DNA of 56,031 nucleotides from Acetobacteraceae bacterium (lineage in GTDB: Bacteria > Pseudomonadota > Alphaproteobacteria > Acetobacterales > Acetobacteraceae): positions 1 through 56,031 of the forward strand of contig PLSD01000037.1 of NCBI GenBank assembly GCA_003164135.1, written 5' to 3'. The position numbers and the translations under genes are program-made. This document shows, piece by piece, positions 1-7,803 of the stretch (within the stretch, counting starts at the first letter, position 1; the number at the start of each line of letters is the position of its first letter). The notes below the pieces were generated by a model. That model worked only from the letters and a program-made list of their open reading frames with translations, was not told the DNA's origin and did not search any database.

Positions 1-77
1 AATCTTTAGGGCTGCTGGTATAAGTGGTTGAAACGGCCTTCAAGAGCGACGAATCCCTAGCCGAATGTCATTCGCGA

Positions 78-485
78 TCAGGGAGTTTCATCGACGAATA
101 ATTGGCGTGCCTTTCGTTCGGCAAGTGCTTCGTAGGCATTTTTGAGCGCTGGCGTATGCGAATGGTAATCACCGACGGCGGTTGGCAGATCGCCATGGGC
201 TTCCGCCAAATATGAACGAAGAATCAGGGCGGATGCCGCGATGTTGAAGCAAGGGTCCTGGATCAAGCGGCTCCTGGTCTGTGCTTGTGATAGCTGCGCC
301 TGAGTGGCGAGTGCTGGAATCCAGATCGTATTCACTTGCATTACGCCAAGGTCCGCGGTTCCGTTGCTATCGGGCGTGACCATGCCGGCAGCACCACCCT
401 CGATCGACTGGATGACCGGCAGCACGCGCGGCGGCAATCCGGTCGTGGCGGCGACGATCAGCATGCATTTCAAATAGGCGATCAT
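78..485 (-). CDS. small lytic transglycosylase-like protein
   Basis: This 135-residue protein is essentially one SLT/lysozyme-like domain of the kind that cleaves peptidoglycan to let secretion machines cross the wall. The catalytic Glu is probably in SIEGG (about residue 29). It is followed by the typical GTADLGVMQVN stretch (about 42-52) and a C-terminal DYHSHTPALKNAY segment. No convincing signal peptide is visible: the hydrophobic start looks like the first helix of the domain, so export is unproven or the true start is missed. It is divergent from gspG, with 171 bp between them, at the edge of the T2SS cluster, which suggests a wall-remodelling role for that system. Family assignment is fairly sure; the T2SS link is inferred from position. 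Confidence 0.72.
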   Translation of the reverse strand: MIAYLKCMLIVAATTGLPPRVLPVIQSIEGGAAGMVTPDSNGTADLGVMQVNTIWIPALATQAQLSQAQTRSRLIQDPCFNIAASALILRSYLAEAHGDLPTAVGDYHSHTPALKNAYEALAERKARQLFVDETP

Positions 486-520
486 TCTTCAACTCTATCA
501 ACATTTAGCGGGCGATTCAC

Positions 521-548
521 CAACTGATTGGAAGCAACTGATTGGAAG
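521..548. repeat. perfect 14-bp tandem duplication
   Basis: The 14-mer CAACTGATTGGAAG occurs twice head to tail (521-534 and 535-548) in the divergent promoter region between the transglycosylase and gspG. It may be a replication-slippage product or a doubled regulator half-site; no known motif is recognised. Confidence 0.8.
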
Positions 549-656
549 CGCGGCCGATGCCTATCCGTTGGATCGCACTCTAGTCCCGCATCAGCAGTTT
601 CGCTGACTGTAGCAAGCTGTTATAGCAGTGTGGCAAGCGGAGCATAACAGGTAACC

Positions 657-1121
657 ATGAGCGACACAGAATTGTCACATAATACCGAGGATTTTCTAAA
701 ACCGGATGACGGGGAAGGCGGCTTCACTTTGTTGGAGTTGCTTGTCGTTATCGTCATTCTGGGGCTTTTGATCGGCCTAGTGGCGCCAGCAGTATTGCGC
801 CAGCTCGGTCATGCGAAGGATTCGATTGCGCGTCAATCAATCGCGCAGGTCGGCTCGGTGCTCGATCTCTACAAGCTCGATGCTGGAAGCTATCCCAGCA
901 CGCAAGACGGCTTGCAGGCCTTGATCGCCAAGCCGGACGATGTTGATAGCTGGGCGGGGCCGTATCTGAAAACCAATAATTTACCGCTGGACCCATGGGG
1001 CCATCCGTATTTCTATCAGCAACCATCAGCACGCCAGGGGCTTGAGTACGACCTTTGTTCGCTCGGCAGTGCGGACAAATCCGGGCAGCCGGGAGACCCA
1101 GGGATGATCTGTAACAAATAG
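657..1121 (+). CDS. gspG: type II secretion major pseudopilin GspG
   Basis: Major pseudopilin of the T2SS, which would polymerise into the periplasmic pseudopilus that pushes substrates through the secretin. A hydrophilic leader of about 22 residues ends in GEGG, followed by FTLLELLVVIVILGLL, with the Glu at position 5 of the mature chain. This is the prepilin peptidase site and polymerisation helix. The C-terminal part has the family pattern YPSTQDGLQAL, then GPYLK and LPLDPWGHPY. The end of the chain contains two Cys that could pair. At 154 residues it is a normal size. It is the only pseudopilin gene here on the plus strand, convergent to gspK, and so is transcribed apart from the other pseudopilins. 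Confidence 0.95.
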   Translation: MSDTELSHNTEDFLKPDDGEGGFTLLELLVVIVILGLLIGLVAPAVLRQLGHAKDSIARQSIAQVGSVLDLYKLDAGSYPSTQDGLQALIAKPDDVDSWAGPYLKTNNLPLDPWGHPYFYQQPSARQGLEYDLCSLGSADKSGQPGDPGMICNK

Positions 1122-1176
1122 CAACGTGTGACTCGAATCTCATGCACGGTAAAGGTTCAAATAAGCGCCGCTGTTG

Positions 1177-2010
1177 TTACGGGTTAATGTCGGAACTTGT
1201 TGCGCCGCCGTCATCGGACAGCGACAGCACTTGGAACGGCGGCGCCGCGTCCGCGCCGGCGAGGCTGACGATCGCGTTGCGGCCGACGGCGAGCTTGCCG
1301 GGACCGTCGACCTGCGCGTCGATCGACACTACCGGGAAATTGCCTTCATATGCTTTGCTGTTGGTGCCGGCCTGACCGGAGAGGCCGAGGGCTTGGCGCA
1401 CGACCGGGTCAGCCAGAGTGGGATCCGGATCGCCGGATTGGTAAAGGCTCATATGCGGCAGTCCTTTCGCCAGCAGAGACGGCGGCATGCCGATCACGTC
1501 GGCGAGTTCGCTGAGATCAGCGAAGGGCTGACCCGGCGGGCCGTAGGGCAGGTTGGCGCGCCGGTAAGTGGCCAGCAGCGCCTGTGTATCGCTTTTTGAA
1601 ATAGCGATGCTGCGCCATGCGATGATTGAAATCGCCAACTGCTTCGCCTGGCTTGGCTCCGCGCCGCACGCCTGGAACAAGGCGGCCAGCAACGCGGTTG
1701 AGGCGAGATTGGGGTTGATCTTACCGGCCAGGCTGTTGATGCGTATTGTTAGGGTGATGTCGCTGGTGCCAAGCACGTGCGGGCTCCCATCGGCCGGCCA
1801 ATGATCGGCGCCGCTCGAGAGCAAATGAAAGATCGCCTCGTTGATCGCGCCGTCGTCGCTCGCACGCGCCTCGGCCGCATCGCGCAAATTGCCAGCCAGT
1901 GTCAACGCCGTACGGCCGGAGGCCAGGATCTGCGTGGTCAGCAGCGTGATCAGCACCAGGCTCCACAGCACCACCAGAAGCGCGAAGCCCCGGTCGCGGG
2001 TAGGCTTCAT
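1177..2010 (-). CDS. gspK: type II secretion minor pseudopilin GspK
   Basis: Minor pseudopilin that would cap the pseudopilus tip together with GspI and GspJ. The N-terminus RDRGFALLVVLWSLVLITLL is a prepilin-like leader plus hydrophobic helix, and like many GspK proteins it lacks the Glu5 of the others. Downstream are the helical GspK domain and a helix-hairpin-helix-like segment, PFADLSELADVIGMPPSLL (about residues 168-186). The length of 277 residues is at the short end for GspK. Its start overlaps the gspD stop by 4 bases, so it is the last gene of the gspL-M-N-D-K block. A decayed second copy lies at 19245-19647. Confidence 0.9.
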   Translation of the reverse strand: MKPTRDRGFALLVVLWSLVLITLLTTQILASGRTALTLAGNLRDAAEARASDDGAINEAIFHLLSSGADHWPADGSPHVLGTSDITLTIRINSLAGKINPNLASTALLAALFQACGAEPSQAKQLAISIIAWRSIAISKSDTQALLATYRRANLPYGPPGQPFADLSELADVIGMPPSLLAKGLPHMSLYQSGDPDPTLADPVVRQALGLSGQAGTNSKAYEGNFPVVSIDAQVDGPGKLAVGRNAIVSLAGADAAPPFQVLSLSDDGGATSSDINP

Positions 2011-4286
2011 GGGGCCGCGGCGGCGGCGAGCGCCGCGTTGGGATCGGCCGAGCCGCCGACCGGGGTGGCTTGCAGCACGTCCGGCGCCTGCGCCGCGTTG
2101 GGCAAATGCTCTTCCAGGTCCGCCGTCAGATCGAGTGCCTGTTGCTGGCTGGTTATGACATGCGGGGTGATCAGCACCAGCGTCTCCTCGCGCGACCGGT
2201 TGTTATTTTGCGATCCTAACAAAGCGCCCAGCAATGGGATGTTTTTCAGGAACGGAATCCCCTGGTTATCGTGCGAATCATTGTCGGAGATCAGGCCGGC
2301 GAGGCCGACTGTCTGGCCGTCCTGGATCGCGACGCGCGAGGTGACTGCACGTTCGGTGAAGGTCGGCGAATTAATCCCTGCGGTGGTGACGGTGGGGGAA
2401 ACGCCGCTGATCTCCTGGTCGACATCGAGCGTGACCAGCCCGCCGCTGCCGACATGCGGGGTGACACGCAAGATCACGCCGGTCTCCCGGTAATCGATCG
2501 AGTTGATCACCGGTGCGCCAGCAACGGTCGTGTCCTGCGAGGTTTGGGTGAGATAGGGCACCAGATCGCCGACCTGCAGGTTTGCGGCCTGGCCGTCCAG
2601 CACCATTAGCTCCGGCGACGAGAGCACCCGCACCTTGGTCACGGATTGCAGCGCCGAGATGGCCAGAGGTGCGGCATCGCTGCCATGGCCAGACAGCACG
2701 AAGCCGGGGAAGTTGGTGGCCAAGGAGTCGCTTGTCGAGGTACTCAGCACCGCATTGATGCCGCCGGATTTGAAGAAGAACTGCGTGCCATATTGCAGAG
2801 CGCCGGTCAGGTCGACCTCGGCGATGGTGGCGTCGATCCGCACTTCCAAAGGCATGATGTCGACCTTGGCGAGCACGCCCTCGATTTGCTCTTCTTCCTG
2901 CGGAGTGGCATCGACGAGCAAGGCGTTGTTCTGGTTGTCCGGAATGATGTGAAGACCCGATGCGGCGCTGCTGGACGAAGTGGCGGACAGCGGGCCAAGC
3001 AGCGCGCTTGCGCCGGCTGTCGAGCCCTGCGAAGTAGTCGGCGAGGCCGTGTCCGTGCCCGTGCCCGAAGCCTGCCCCGCGCTCCCATTGTTTGTTACCG
3101 ATGTGCCCAGCAGGCCGCCCGCCCCGTTCGAGTCACTGGAAGACGCGGAGCCGGTGATGCCAGCGCTTGTCGACGCCGCCGAGCCGCCTGCATTGTTTGT
3201 GCTGCCCGGTGTGCCGGAGGCGGCAGGCGAGGTTGCCAGGGTAGGCTGCGCGGTGACGTTATCGGGCGTGAAGGCCTGCTGCAGCAGATATGCGGCATCG
3301 TTGGCGCGGCTGTTGCGGAGGTAGAGCACGTGCCAACTGCGGACCGTCTCGCGCTGCACCTGGTTGAGCACTTCGTAAACGCGCGTGGCATCGCCGAGAT
3401 AGCTCTGCGCACGCGCGATGACGAGCACCGCGCTGATCCGTTGAAGCGGTATCACCGTGACCGCGTGAGCGCCCTCTGTATCGCCCTGTTTGGTGAGTGC
3501 CGCCGAGAAGGCGCCCGCGAAATCTTGCGCATTGCCGTCCGTGACGGGGAATAGCTCGTAAGATTGATTAGCCAATGCATCGACATCGAACGCCTGCACG
3601 AGCGCGGTTAATGCGCTGCGCGTGGGGGGATCACCCTGGATAACCAGCGCGTTGCGGTCCGGATCGGCGATGATCGAGCCGCCTTTCGTGATATATGGCT
3701 TCAGCAGGGCGGCAAGTCGCGGGGCGGACGTGTAACGCAACGGCAGCACCGAAGCACCACCAAGTGCCGCATCCGCGGCGAGTGCCGGCGCGGACGCCTG
3801 GTCTGCAGGCATGATGCGGTACAAGTCGTTCGACTGCACCAGCACGGCATTGTGCTGGGCGAGTAGCGTCTGCAGGGTTGGGATCAGGGCGTCGCGCGTC
3901 AGCGGCGTGACCGTGCGCAAGGTCACCGTCCCGCTTACCGACGGGTCGATCGTATAATTCACGTGCAGGATGCCGGCGAGGATCTGGTCGACCACGGTTC
4001 GGATGTCGGTATCCGCGAAGTTGAGAGAGATTGTGCCGTTGACTGAGGGTGTCAGCGTTGCTGCTTCATCCGCGGACTGGGGTAGCGTGCCGTAACTCGC
4101 GCTGGGGCGGGGCGTAGAATTCGCGCTGGCCACAGGCCCGCTGATACGGCTTGGCGGCTCTGTCAGAACGGTTGGCGCGCGGGCAATCGGCGGCATGGGG
4201 GCTGCCGGTTCGCCAGCCGGTGGTGGCTGGGTGCAGGAACCAAGCAGCAGCAGGCCAAGCAAGGTTAGGAAATGGGTGCGGCGCAT
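2007..4286 (-). CDS. gspD: type II secretion secretin GspD (lipoprotein type)
   Basis: Outer-membrane secretin that forms the gated exit pore of the T2SS. The N-terminus (MRRTHFLTLLGLLLLGSC) is a lipoprotein signal with lipobox LGSC, so the protein should be lipidated, as in the self-piloting secretin HxcQ. N0 begins near ISLNFADTDIRTVVDQIL (about 85-102), followed by N1-N3 repeats and the secretin core with SSPELMVLDGQAA and RVTPHVGSGGLVTLDV. A Ser/Gly/Thr/Asn-rich linker of about 100 residues (about 345-445) interrupts the N3 region. The 759-residue length is typical. No separate pilotin is seen nearby, consistent with a liposecretin. A paralogue, gspD2, lies at 19644-21884. Confidence 0.95.
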   Translation of the reverse strand: MRRTHFLTLLGLLLLGSCTQPPPAGEPAAPMPPIARAPTVLTEPPSRISGPVASANSTPRPSASYGTLPQSADEAATLTPSVNGTISLNFADTDIRTVVDQILAGILHVNYTIDPSVSGTVTLRTVTPLTRDALIPTLQTLLAQHNAVLVQSNDLYRIMPADQASAPALAADAALGGASVLPLRYTSAPRLAALLKPYITKGGSIIADPDRNALVIQGDPPTRSALTALVQAFDVDALANQSYELFPVTDGNAQDFAGAFSAALTKQGDTEGAHAVTVIPLQRISAVLVIARAQSYLGDATRVYEVLNQVQRETVRSWHVLYLRNSRANDAAYLLQQAFTPDNVTAQPTLATSPAASGTPGSTNNAGGSAASTSAGITGSASSSDSNGAGGLLGTSVTNNGSAGQASGTGTDTASPTTSQGSTAGASALLGPLSATSSSSAASGLHIIPDNQNNALLVDATPQEEEQIEGVLAKVDIMPLEVRIDATIAEVDLTGALQYGTQFFFKSGGINAVLSTSTSDSLATNFPGFVLSGHGSDAAPLAISALQSVTKVRVLSSPELMVLDGQAANLQVGDLVPYLTQTSQDTTVAGAPVINSIDYRETGVILRVTPHVGSGGLVTLDVDQEISGVSPTVTTAGINSPTFTERAVTSRVAIQDGQTVGLAGLISDNDSHDNQGIPFLKNIPLLGALLGSQNNNRSREETLVLITPHVITSQQQALDLTADLEEHLPNAAQAPDVLQATPVGGSADPNAALAAAAAP

Positions 4287-4289
4287 CAG

Positions 4290-4787
4290 TTAATTTGCCG
4301 CGGGTGCCGGGGCGGCCGGCATGCGTTGGGGGTGCAGCGTGACCGTTCCGTCCGGGCCGAGCATCTCCACTTTGTCGGGCGCGATGGAGGTGAGCCGGTA
4401 GGGGCCGATCTCGCCGCCTTCAGCCACCAGCATTGGCTTTTGCCCGGGTGCCGCGAAGATCGCGCTGCGCGTTCCGCCGATGACAATGATCGCCGAGAGG
4501 CGCGGCAGCGTGAAGCCAGTTTCCGGGCCGGCCTGATCGGCCGGCCGGCGGCTGGCGTCGAAAAGCGGTCGCGCCAGGATTGTGCCGCCCCATTGGAGGA
4601 TGGCGGCGTCGGCGCCTTGATCTGGTGTCGCGGCCGGAATGGCAGGAGCCTCGCGCGCCGGAGGTGCTGCCGGCCCTGGCAGCAGCAACTCGGCGGCGAG
4701 CAGCAAGGAGAGCGCGGCGGCAAAAGCCGGCTTGCCGAGCGCCGGCTTCATAACAGCCGGCATTGTGCACCATCGGAAGCGGATCAT
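4290..4787 (-). CDS. short GspC/GspN-like inner-membrane T2SS protein
   Basis: This 165-residue protein sits where gspC/gspN-type genes occur, between gspM (4-base ATGA overlap) and gspD (3-base gap). It has one hydrophobic N-terminal segment (AFAAALSLLLAAELLLP), a Pro/Ala-rich stretch, then a compact C-terminal domain (about 95-155) with LSAIIVIGGTRSAIF and VAEGGEIGPYRLTSIAPDKV. That pattern matches the homology region (HR) of GspC/PilP-type proteins that bind the secretin N0 domain. No PDZ domain follows, so it is shorter than classical GspC. I call it GspC/N-like; the exact subfamily is uncertain. Confidence 0.7.
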   Translation of the reverse strand: MIRFRWCTMPAVMKPALGKPAFAAALSLLLAAELLLPGPAAPPAREAPAIPAATPDQGADAAILQWGGTILARPLFDASRRPADQAGPETGFTLPRLSAIIVIGGTRSAIFAAPGQKPMLVAEGGEIGPYRLTSIAPDKVEMLGPDGTVTLHPQRMPAAPAPAAN

Positions 4788-5359
4788 GGCGTCCCGGCGC
4801 GAAAGCCGGTGACGGAAAAAGTCGCCTGCATCGGCGGCTCTGCGCCCGCCGCCTGCGAGGCATTGGTGACGCTGAGCTCACCGACAATCATGCGCGGGCG
4901 CACCGTGCCGATCGCTTCGAGCAGCGCGATGAGTACGGGCCATGTCGCCGTAACGCTCACCTGCATGCCGATGCGCCGCAGCGTGCCGGCCGGCTGCACG
5001 GGTAGCAATTCCGCGCTGTCCAGGCTGGTGCCGGCCTGGGTGGCCAGATCCTGCAGCGCCGATTGAAGATTGGCGCCGGCAATCGCATCCGTGCTGCCTG
5101 CCAGCAAGAGCTGATTATCCGCTGATTGCAGGCCCGCAGCACTAACCGATGCACGCAGCGCCGGGATTTCCTGGCTTAACGCCGCCATCCGCACGGCCAA
5201 TGCCTGTTGCTGGGCAAGTGCGGCCGCACGGTCCTGATACCAGCCGATCAGCGGCGCCACCGCGGCAACCCAAAACACCGCGGCGGCGACGAGGGTGAGC
5301 GCGATGGCGAGCGTCTGGCCTCGCCTGCCGTCTGGTAGCGTGAGAGTCCCGGCCATCAT
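4784..5359 (-). CDS. gspM: type II secretion protein GspM
   Basis: Inner-membrane assembly-platform protein that pairs with GspL. It has a short cytoplasmic tail, one transmembrane helix (LAIALTLVAAAVFWVAA, about residues 16-32), a coiled-coil-like Gln/Ala-rich stretch (about 42-60), then a ferredoxin-like periplasmic domain to residue 191. Overlaps of 4 bases with gspL upstream and with the GspC/N-like gene downstream show tight translational coupling. The sequence itself is only weakly conserved in this family; size, topology and position carry the call. Confidence 0.82.
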   Translation of the reverse strand: MMAGTLTLPDGRRGQTLAIALTLVAAAVFWVAAVAPLIGWYQDRAAALAQQQALAVRMAALSQEIPALRASVSAAGLQSADNQLLLAGSTDAIAGANLQSALQDLATQAGTSLDSAELLPVQPAGTLRRIGMQVSVTATWPVLIALLEAIGTVRPRMIVGELSVTNASQAAGAEPPMQATFSVTGFRAGTP

Positions 5360-6363
5360 TGCGCGACCTCGGCGTGCAGGGAGAACTGGTCGGCCTTGCC
5401 GTCGGCGGTGCGGGTAACGGGCGCGGTAAAATTCGGGTCGCGCAGGCCCGGCACCGCGGAAAGCAGCCCGATCAACTGGGCAGCGTTGGTTGACTGGCCG
5501 TCAAACGTCAGGTCGCCCGATTTGAGCGCCAGATCGCTGAGCCAGGTGCCGTCCGGCAGCGCGGCGGTGAGGGTGGCAAGCACCTGAAGCGCATCGCCGG
5601 TGCGCCGTGCCTGCGCGATGGCCGAGCGGCCGGACGCGGCAGTGACGAGCTGCTGGCGCAGGGCCAAAGCGATGTGCGCCGCGGGCGCGTTCGCCGCGAT
5701 GACGCGTGCCGCCGCATCCAGCGCCACCTGCTGGCGCATAAAGGGAGCCGCCAGGCAGGCGAAGGCCAGAATGCCGCAGAGCGCGGATAGGCCCATTTGC
5801 ATGAATCGGTTCGCACGCGGGCGCGCCCCCGCGAGTTCGATCCGCCCGCCCGGCACCTCGATGAAGGCGGGAGCGAGCCGGATTGGAGCCAGTGCCTGGC
5901 AGAAAGCATCCACCTGCGCACGGAGCACGACGAAAAGCTGCAGGTTAAGTTTTCCGCGCGCGTGGTCCGGCCGGAGTCCGGCGACGCCCCAATAGACCTC
6001 GTCGGCCGAAAAGGGCGTGAGCCGATCCATCTCAAAGCCAAGCACCGTTTGCAGACCCTTCGCCGCGGCCAAAGGCAGCACGACATCACGCTGGAGCACG
6101 GTGCCGGGCGGCAGCCGCAGGCCGGTGGCCAAATGCGACGCTGCGGCAGGCTGCGGGCGGTCCAGATCAAGCGGTCCAACGGGAGTCTCCAGCCCGCCTT
6201 CGCGGAGGAGGATTGAGCCGGTTACGTTGTCGACGGGGTCGCCATCCGCAAATCTGTCAATCACGACAATCAGTGCATCGGGTTGCCGGCTGGCATGGGA
6301 TGCGCCGCCAGGGACCAACGAGCGCATCTGGTCCACCCACCAGACAGCAAACTCCATCAGCAC
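5356..6363 (-). CDS. gspL: type II secretion protein GspL
   Basis: Assembly-platform protein that links the GspE ATPase to the membrane. The N-terminal half is the cytoplasmic actin-like domain, with LPLAAAKGLQTVLGFEMDRLTPF as a recognisable helix-rich segment. A transmembrane helix follows (LSALCGILAFACLAAPF, about 193-209), then a periplasmic ferredoxin-like domain of the GspL/PilN type. The length of 335 residues is somewhat short for GspL. It starts an overlapping gspL-M-N-D-K gene block, 84 bases after gspJ. A relic of a second gspL start lies at about 22000-22112, with the same W..QxRxLxP...QPDAxIVxID pattern. Confidence 0.88.
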   Translation of the reverse strand: MLMEFAVWWVDQMRSLVPGGASHASRQPDALIVVIDRFADGDPVDNVTGSILLREGGLETPVGPLDLDRPQPAAASHLATGLRLPPGTVLQRDVVLPLAAAKGLQTVLGFEMDRLTPFSADEVYWGVAGLRPDHARGKLNLQLFVVLRAQVDAFCQALAPIRLAPAFIEVPGGRIELAGARPRANRFMQMGLSALCGILAFACLAAPFMRQQVALDAAARVIAANAPAAHIALALRQQLVTAASGRSAIAQARRTGDALQVLATLTAALPDGTWLSDLALKSGDLTFDGQSTNAAQLIGLLSAVPGLRDPNFTAPVTRTADGKADQFSLHAEVAQ

Positions 6364-6447
6364 GAGGGCTGGCCCCGTACGGTCTGTGACAACTTCATGG
6401 CGGGTGGTTAATCCTTTCCAAGCAGGCCGAACAATGAATCTTTTAAG

Positions 6448-7029
6448 TCAGTTACCAGGATCGATCGGGGCTGCGACGAGGTCGGGCCAGCTTTGGCCGC
6501 CGGCGAACTGGAGATGTATCCGGACCAGAAGCGGCAGGCCGCTATCTGACCAGGCATTGGACCAGGCGGGCGGCCCGCTCGGTTGCGGCATGAGATAGGA
6601 GACGTTGAGCGCGGTCACGCCTTGGGCGAGAATTTCGATGCGGGGCGCGGGGGCGCGCGTGAGGGGGATCCCAGGCGGGTGCGCGGCATAGCGCAGTATG
6701 AGGGTGCCCCCCGGCGCGACCATAATGGCGGCATCAGCGAGCCCTCCGTTGAGACCCGCGCCCGCAGGCAGCGGCGTGGTGAAGGCCAGCTGATCCGGTA
6801 ACCCTGTTAGGGTGCCGGGGACCGCTTGCGCGATCATTCGCGTCAGCGCCGCATCCGTTGCCGCCAGGTTCTCGGGACCAACCGCGCGCCGCGTGGTTGC
6901 CGACCACGCGGTGAGGCCGAACCGGAAGGTCTGAGCGAGCCCGGCCATCACCAGCCCGAACACCACGAGTGCGACCAGCATTTCCAGCAATGTGAAGCCG
7001 GCGTCTCGCCGCGAGGCGCGCCGTATCAC
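6448..7029 (-). CDS. gspJ: type II secretion minor pseudopilin GspJ
   Basis: Minor pseudopilin of the tip complex. The leader ends RRDAG, followed by FTLLEMLVALVVFGLVMAGL with Glu5. The body (193 residues) has the GspJ pattern of a long helix with AWSATTRRAVG and later GGTLILRYAAHPP. Its start overlaps the gspI stop by 4 bases. It is the last gene of the E-F-H-I-J block. Confidence 0.9.
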   Translation of the reverse strand: MIRRASRRDAGFTLLEMLVALVVFGLVMAGLAQTFRFGLTAWSATTRRAVGPENLAATDAALTRMIAQAVPGTLTGLPDQLAFTTPLPAGAGLNGGLADAAIMVAPGGTLILRYAAHPPGIPLTRAPAPRIEILAQGVTALNVSYLMPQPSGPPAWSNAWSDSGLPLLVRIHLQFAGGQSWPDLVAAPIDPGN

Positions 7030-7394
7030 GAGCTTGGTCCCAGCCGTTCGGTGGCGAGCGTCACCTGACGGTTACCAAAGCTCTCGATGACCTGCACACT
7101 GTAGAGCGTCAGCGTGCCGTTGGATTTTTCAGGCGCGATGGTGAGCCGCCAGTGGAAACCGCCGCCATCATCGCCGCTCAGCTGCGCCGGCCGCAGCGCC
7201 GTCAGCGCACCGATGGAAGTCAGCCGCGACTGCGCGCGTACCACCGCCTCCTGGTAGCGGGCTGCGGTGGCGGTTTCAGCGGCGCCGTTGAAACCGGCCT
7301 GGTAAAGCACGATTGAAGCGAGCGAGGCGATGACGAAGGCGACCATCACCTCAAGCAGCGTGAAACCCGCGTCGCGCTGGCTCTCAGTTCGCAT
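7026..7394 (-). CDS. gspI: type II secretion minor pseudopilin GspI
   Basis: Minor pseudopilin that pairs with GspJ and GspK. It has a short leader MRTESQRDAG, then FTLLEVMVAFVIASLASIVL with Glu5, and a small globular domain ending LATERLGPSS. At 122 residues it is a normal size. It overlaps gspH by 11 bases and gspJ by 4 bases, so it is tightly coupled in the operon. Confidence 0.9.
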   Translation of the reverse strand: MRTESQRDAGFTLLEVMVAFVIASLASIVLYQAGFNGAAETATAARYQEAVVRAQSRLTSIGALTALRPAQLSGDDGGGFHWRLTIAPEKSNGTLTLYSVQVIESFGNRQVTLATERLGPSS

Positions 7395-7803
7395 CGATTT
7401 GCACAGCGCCGGTCAGCCAGTCGGCGGTGACATCAACATGCCGCCCATCGCCATCGAGCAAAACGCGCCCGCCGCTGGCGCTGCCATCGGGCGCGAAGAC
7501 AATGCCGCCGGGCGGTGCCTGAACGGAAACGGCGAGCCACGCGGGCAGGTGTGGCAAAGTAAACGCTACCTGGTGGCCTTGCGCGATCGCGCGGCCACGC
7601 GCGTCGCGCATTGCCTCGGCCACCTGCTGGGCGGCCGCCTGCGCCTCCACCCGATGGCTGCGCGGCGGGCCATATCCCGTAACCAGCAACAGAATCAGCC
7701 CCATCACCGCGATGACCACGAGCATTTCCAGCAAGGTGAAGCCTGACTCGGGGACGGGATTATTGGGCCCCTTCTGCGGAGCAGAACTACTGCGCAATGT
7801 CAT
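7384..7803 (-). CDS. gspH: type II secretion minor pseudopilin GspH
   Basis: Minor pseudopilin. Leader VPESG, then FTLLEMLVVIAVMGLILLLV with Glu5, followed by AEAMRDARGRAIAQGHQVAF, the usual GspH/FimT pattern after the helix. The length is 139 residues. It overlaps gspF by 17 bases and gspI by 11. The first of several short leaders was taken as the start; a somewhat later start is possible. Confidence 0.88.
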   Translation of the reverse strand: MTLRSSSAPQKGPNNPVPESGFTLLEMLVVIAVMGLILLLVTGYGPPRSHRVEAQAAAQQVAEAMRDARGRAIAQGHQVAFTLPHLPAWLAVSVQAPPGGIVFAPDGSASGGRVLLDGDGRHVDVTADWLTGAVQIDAN

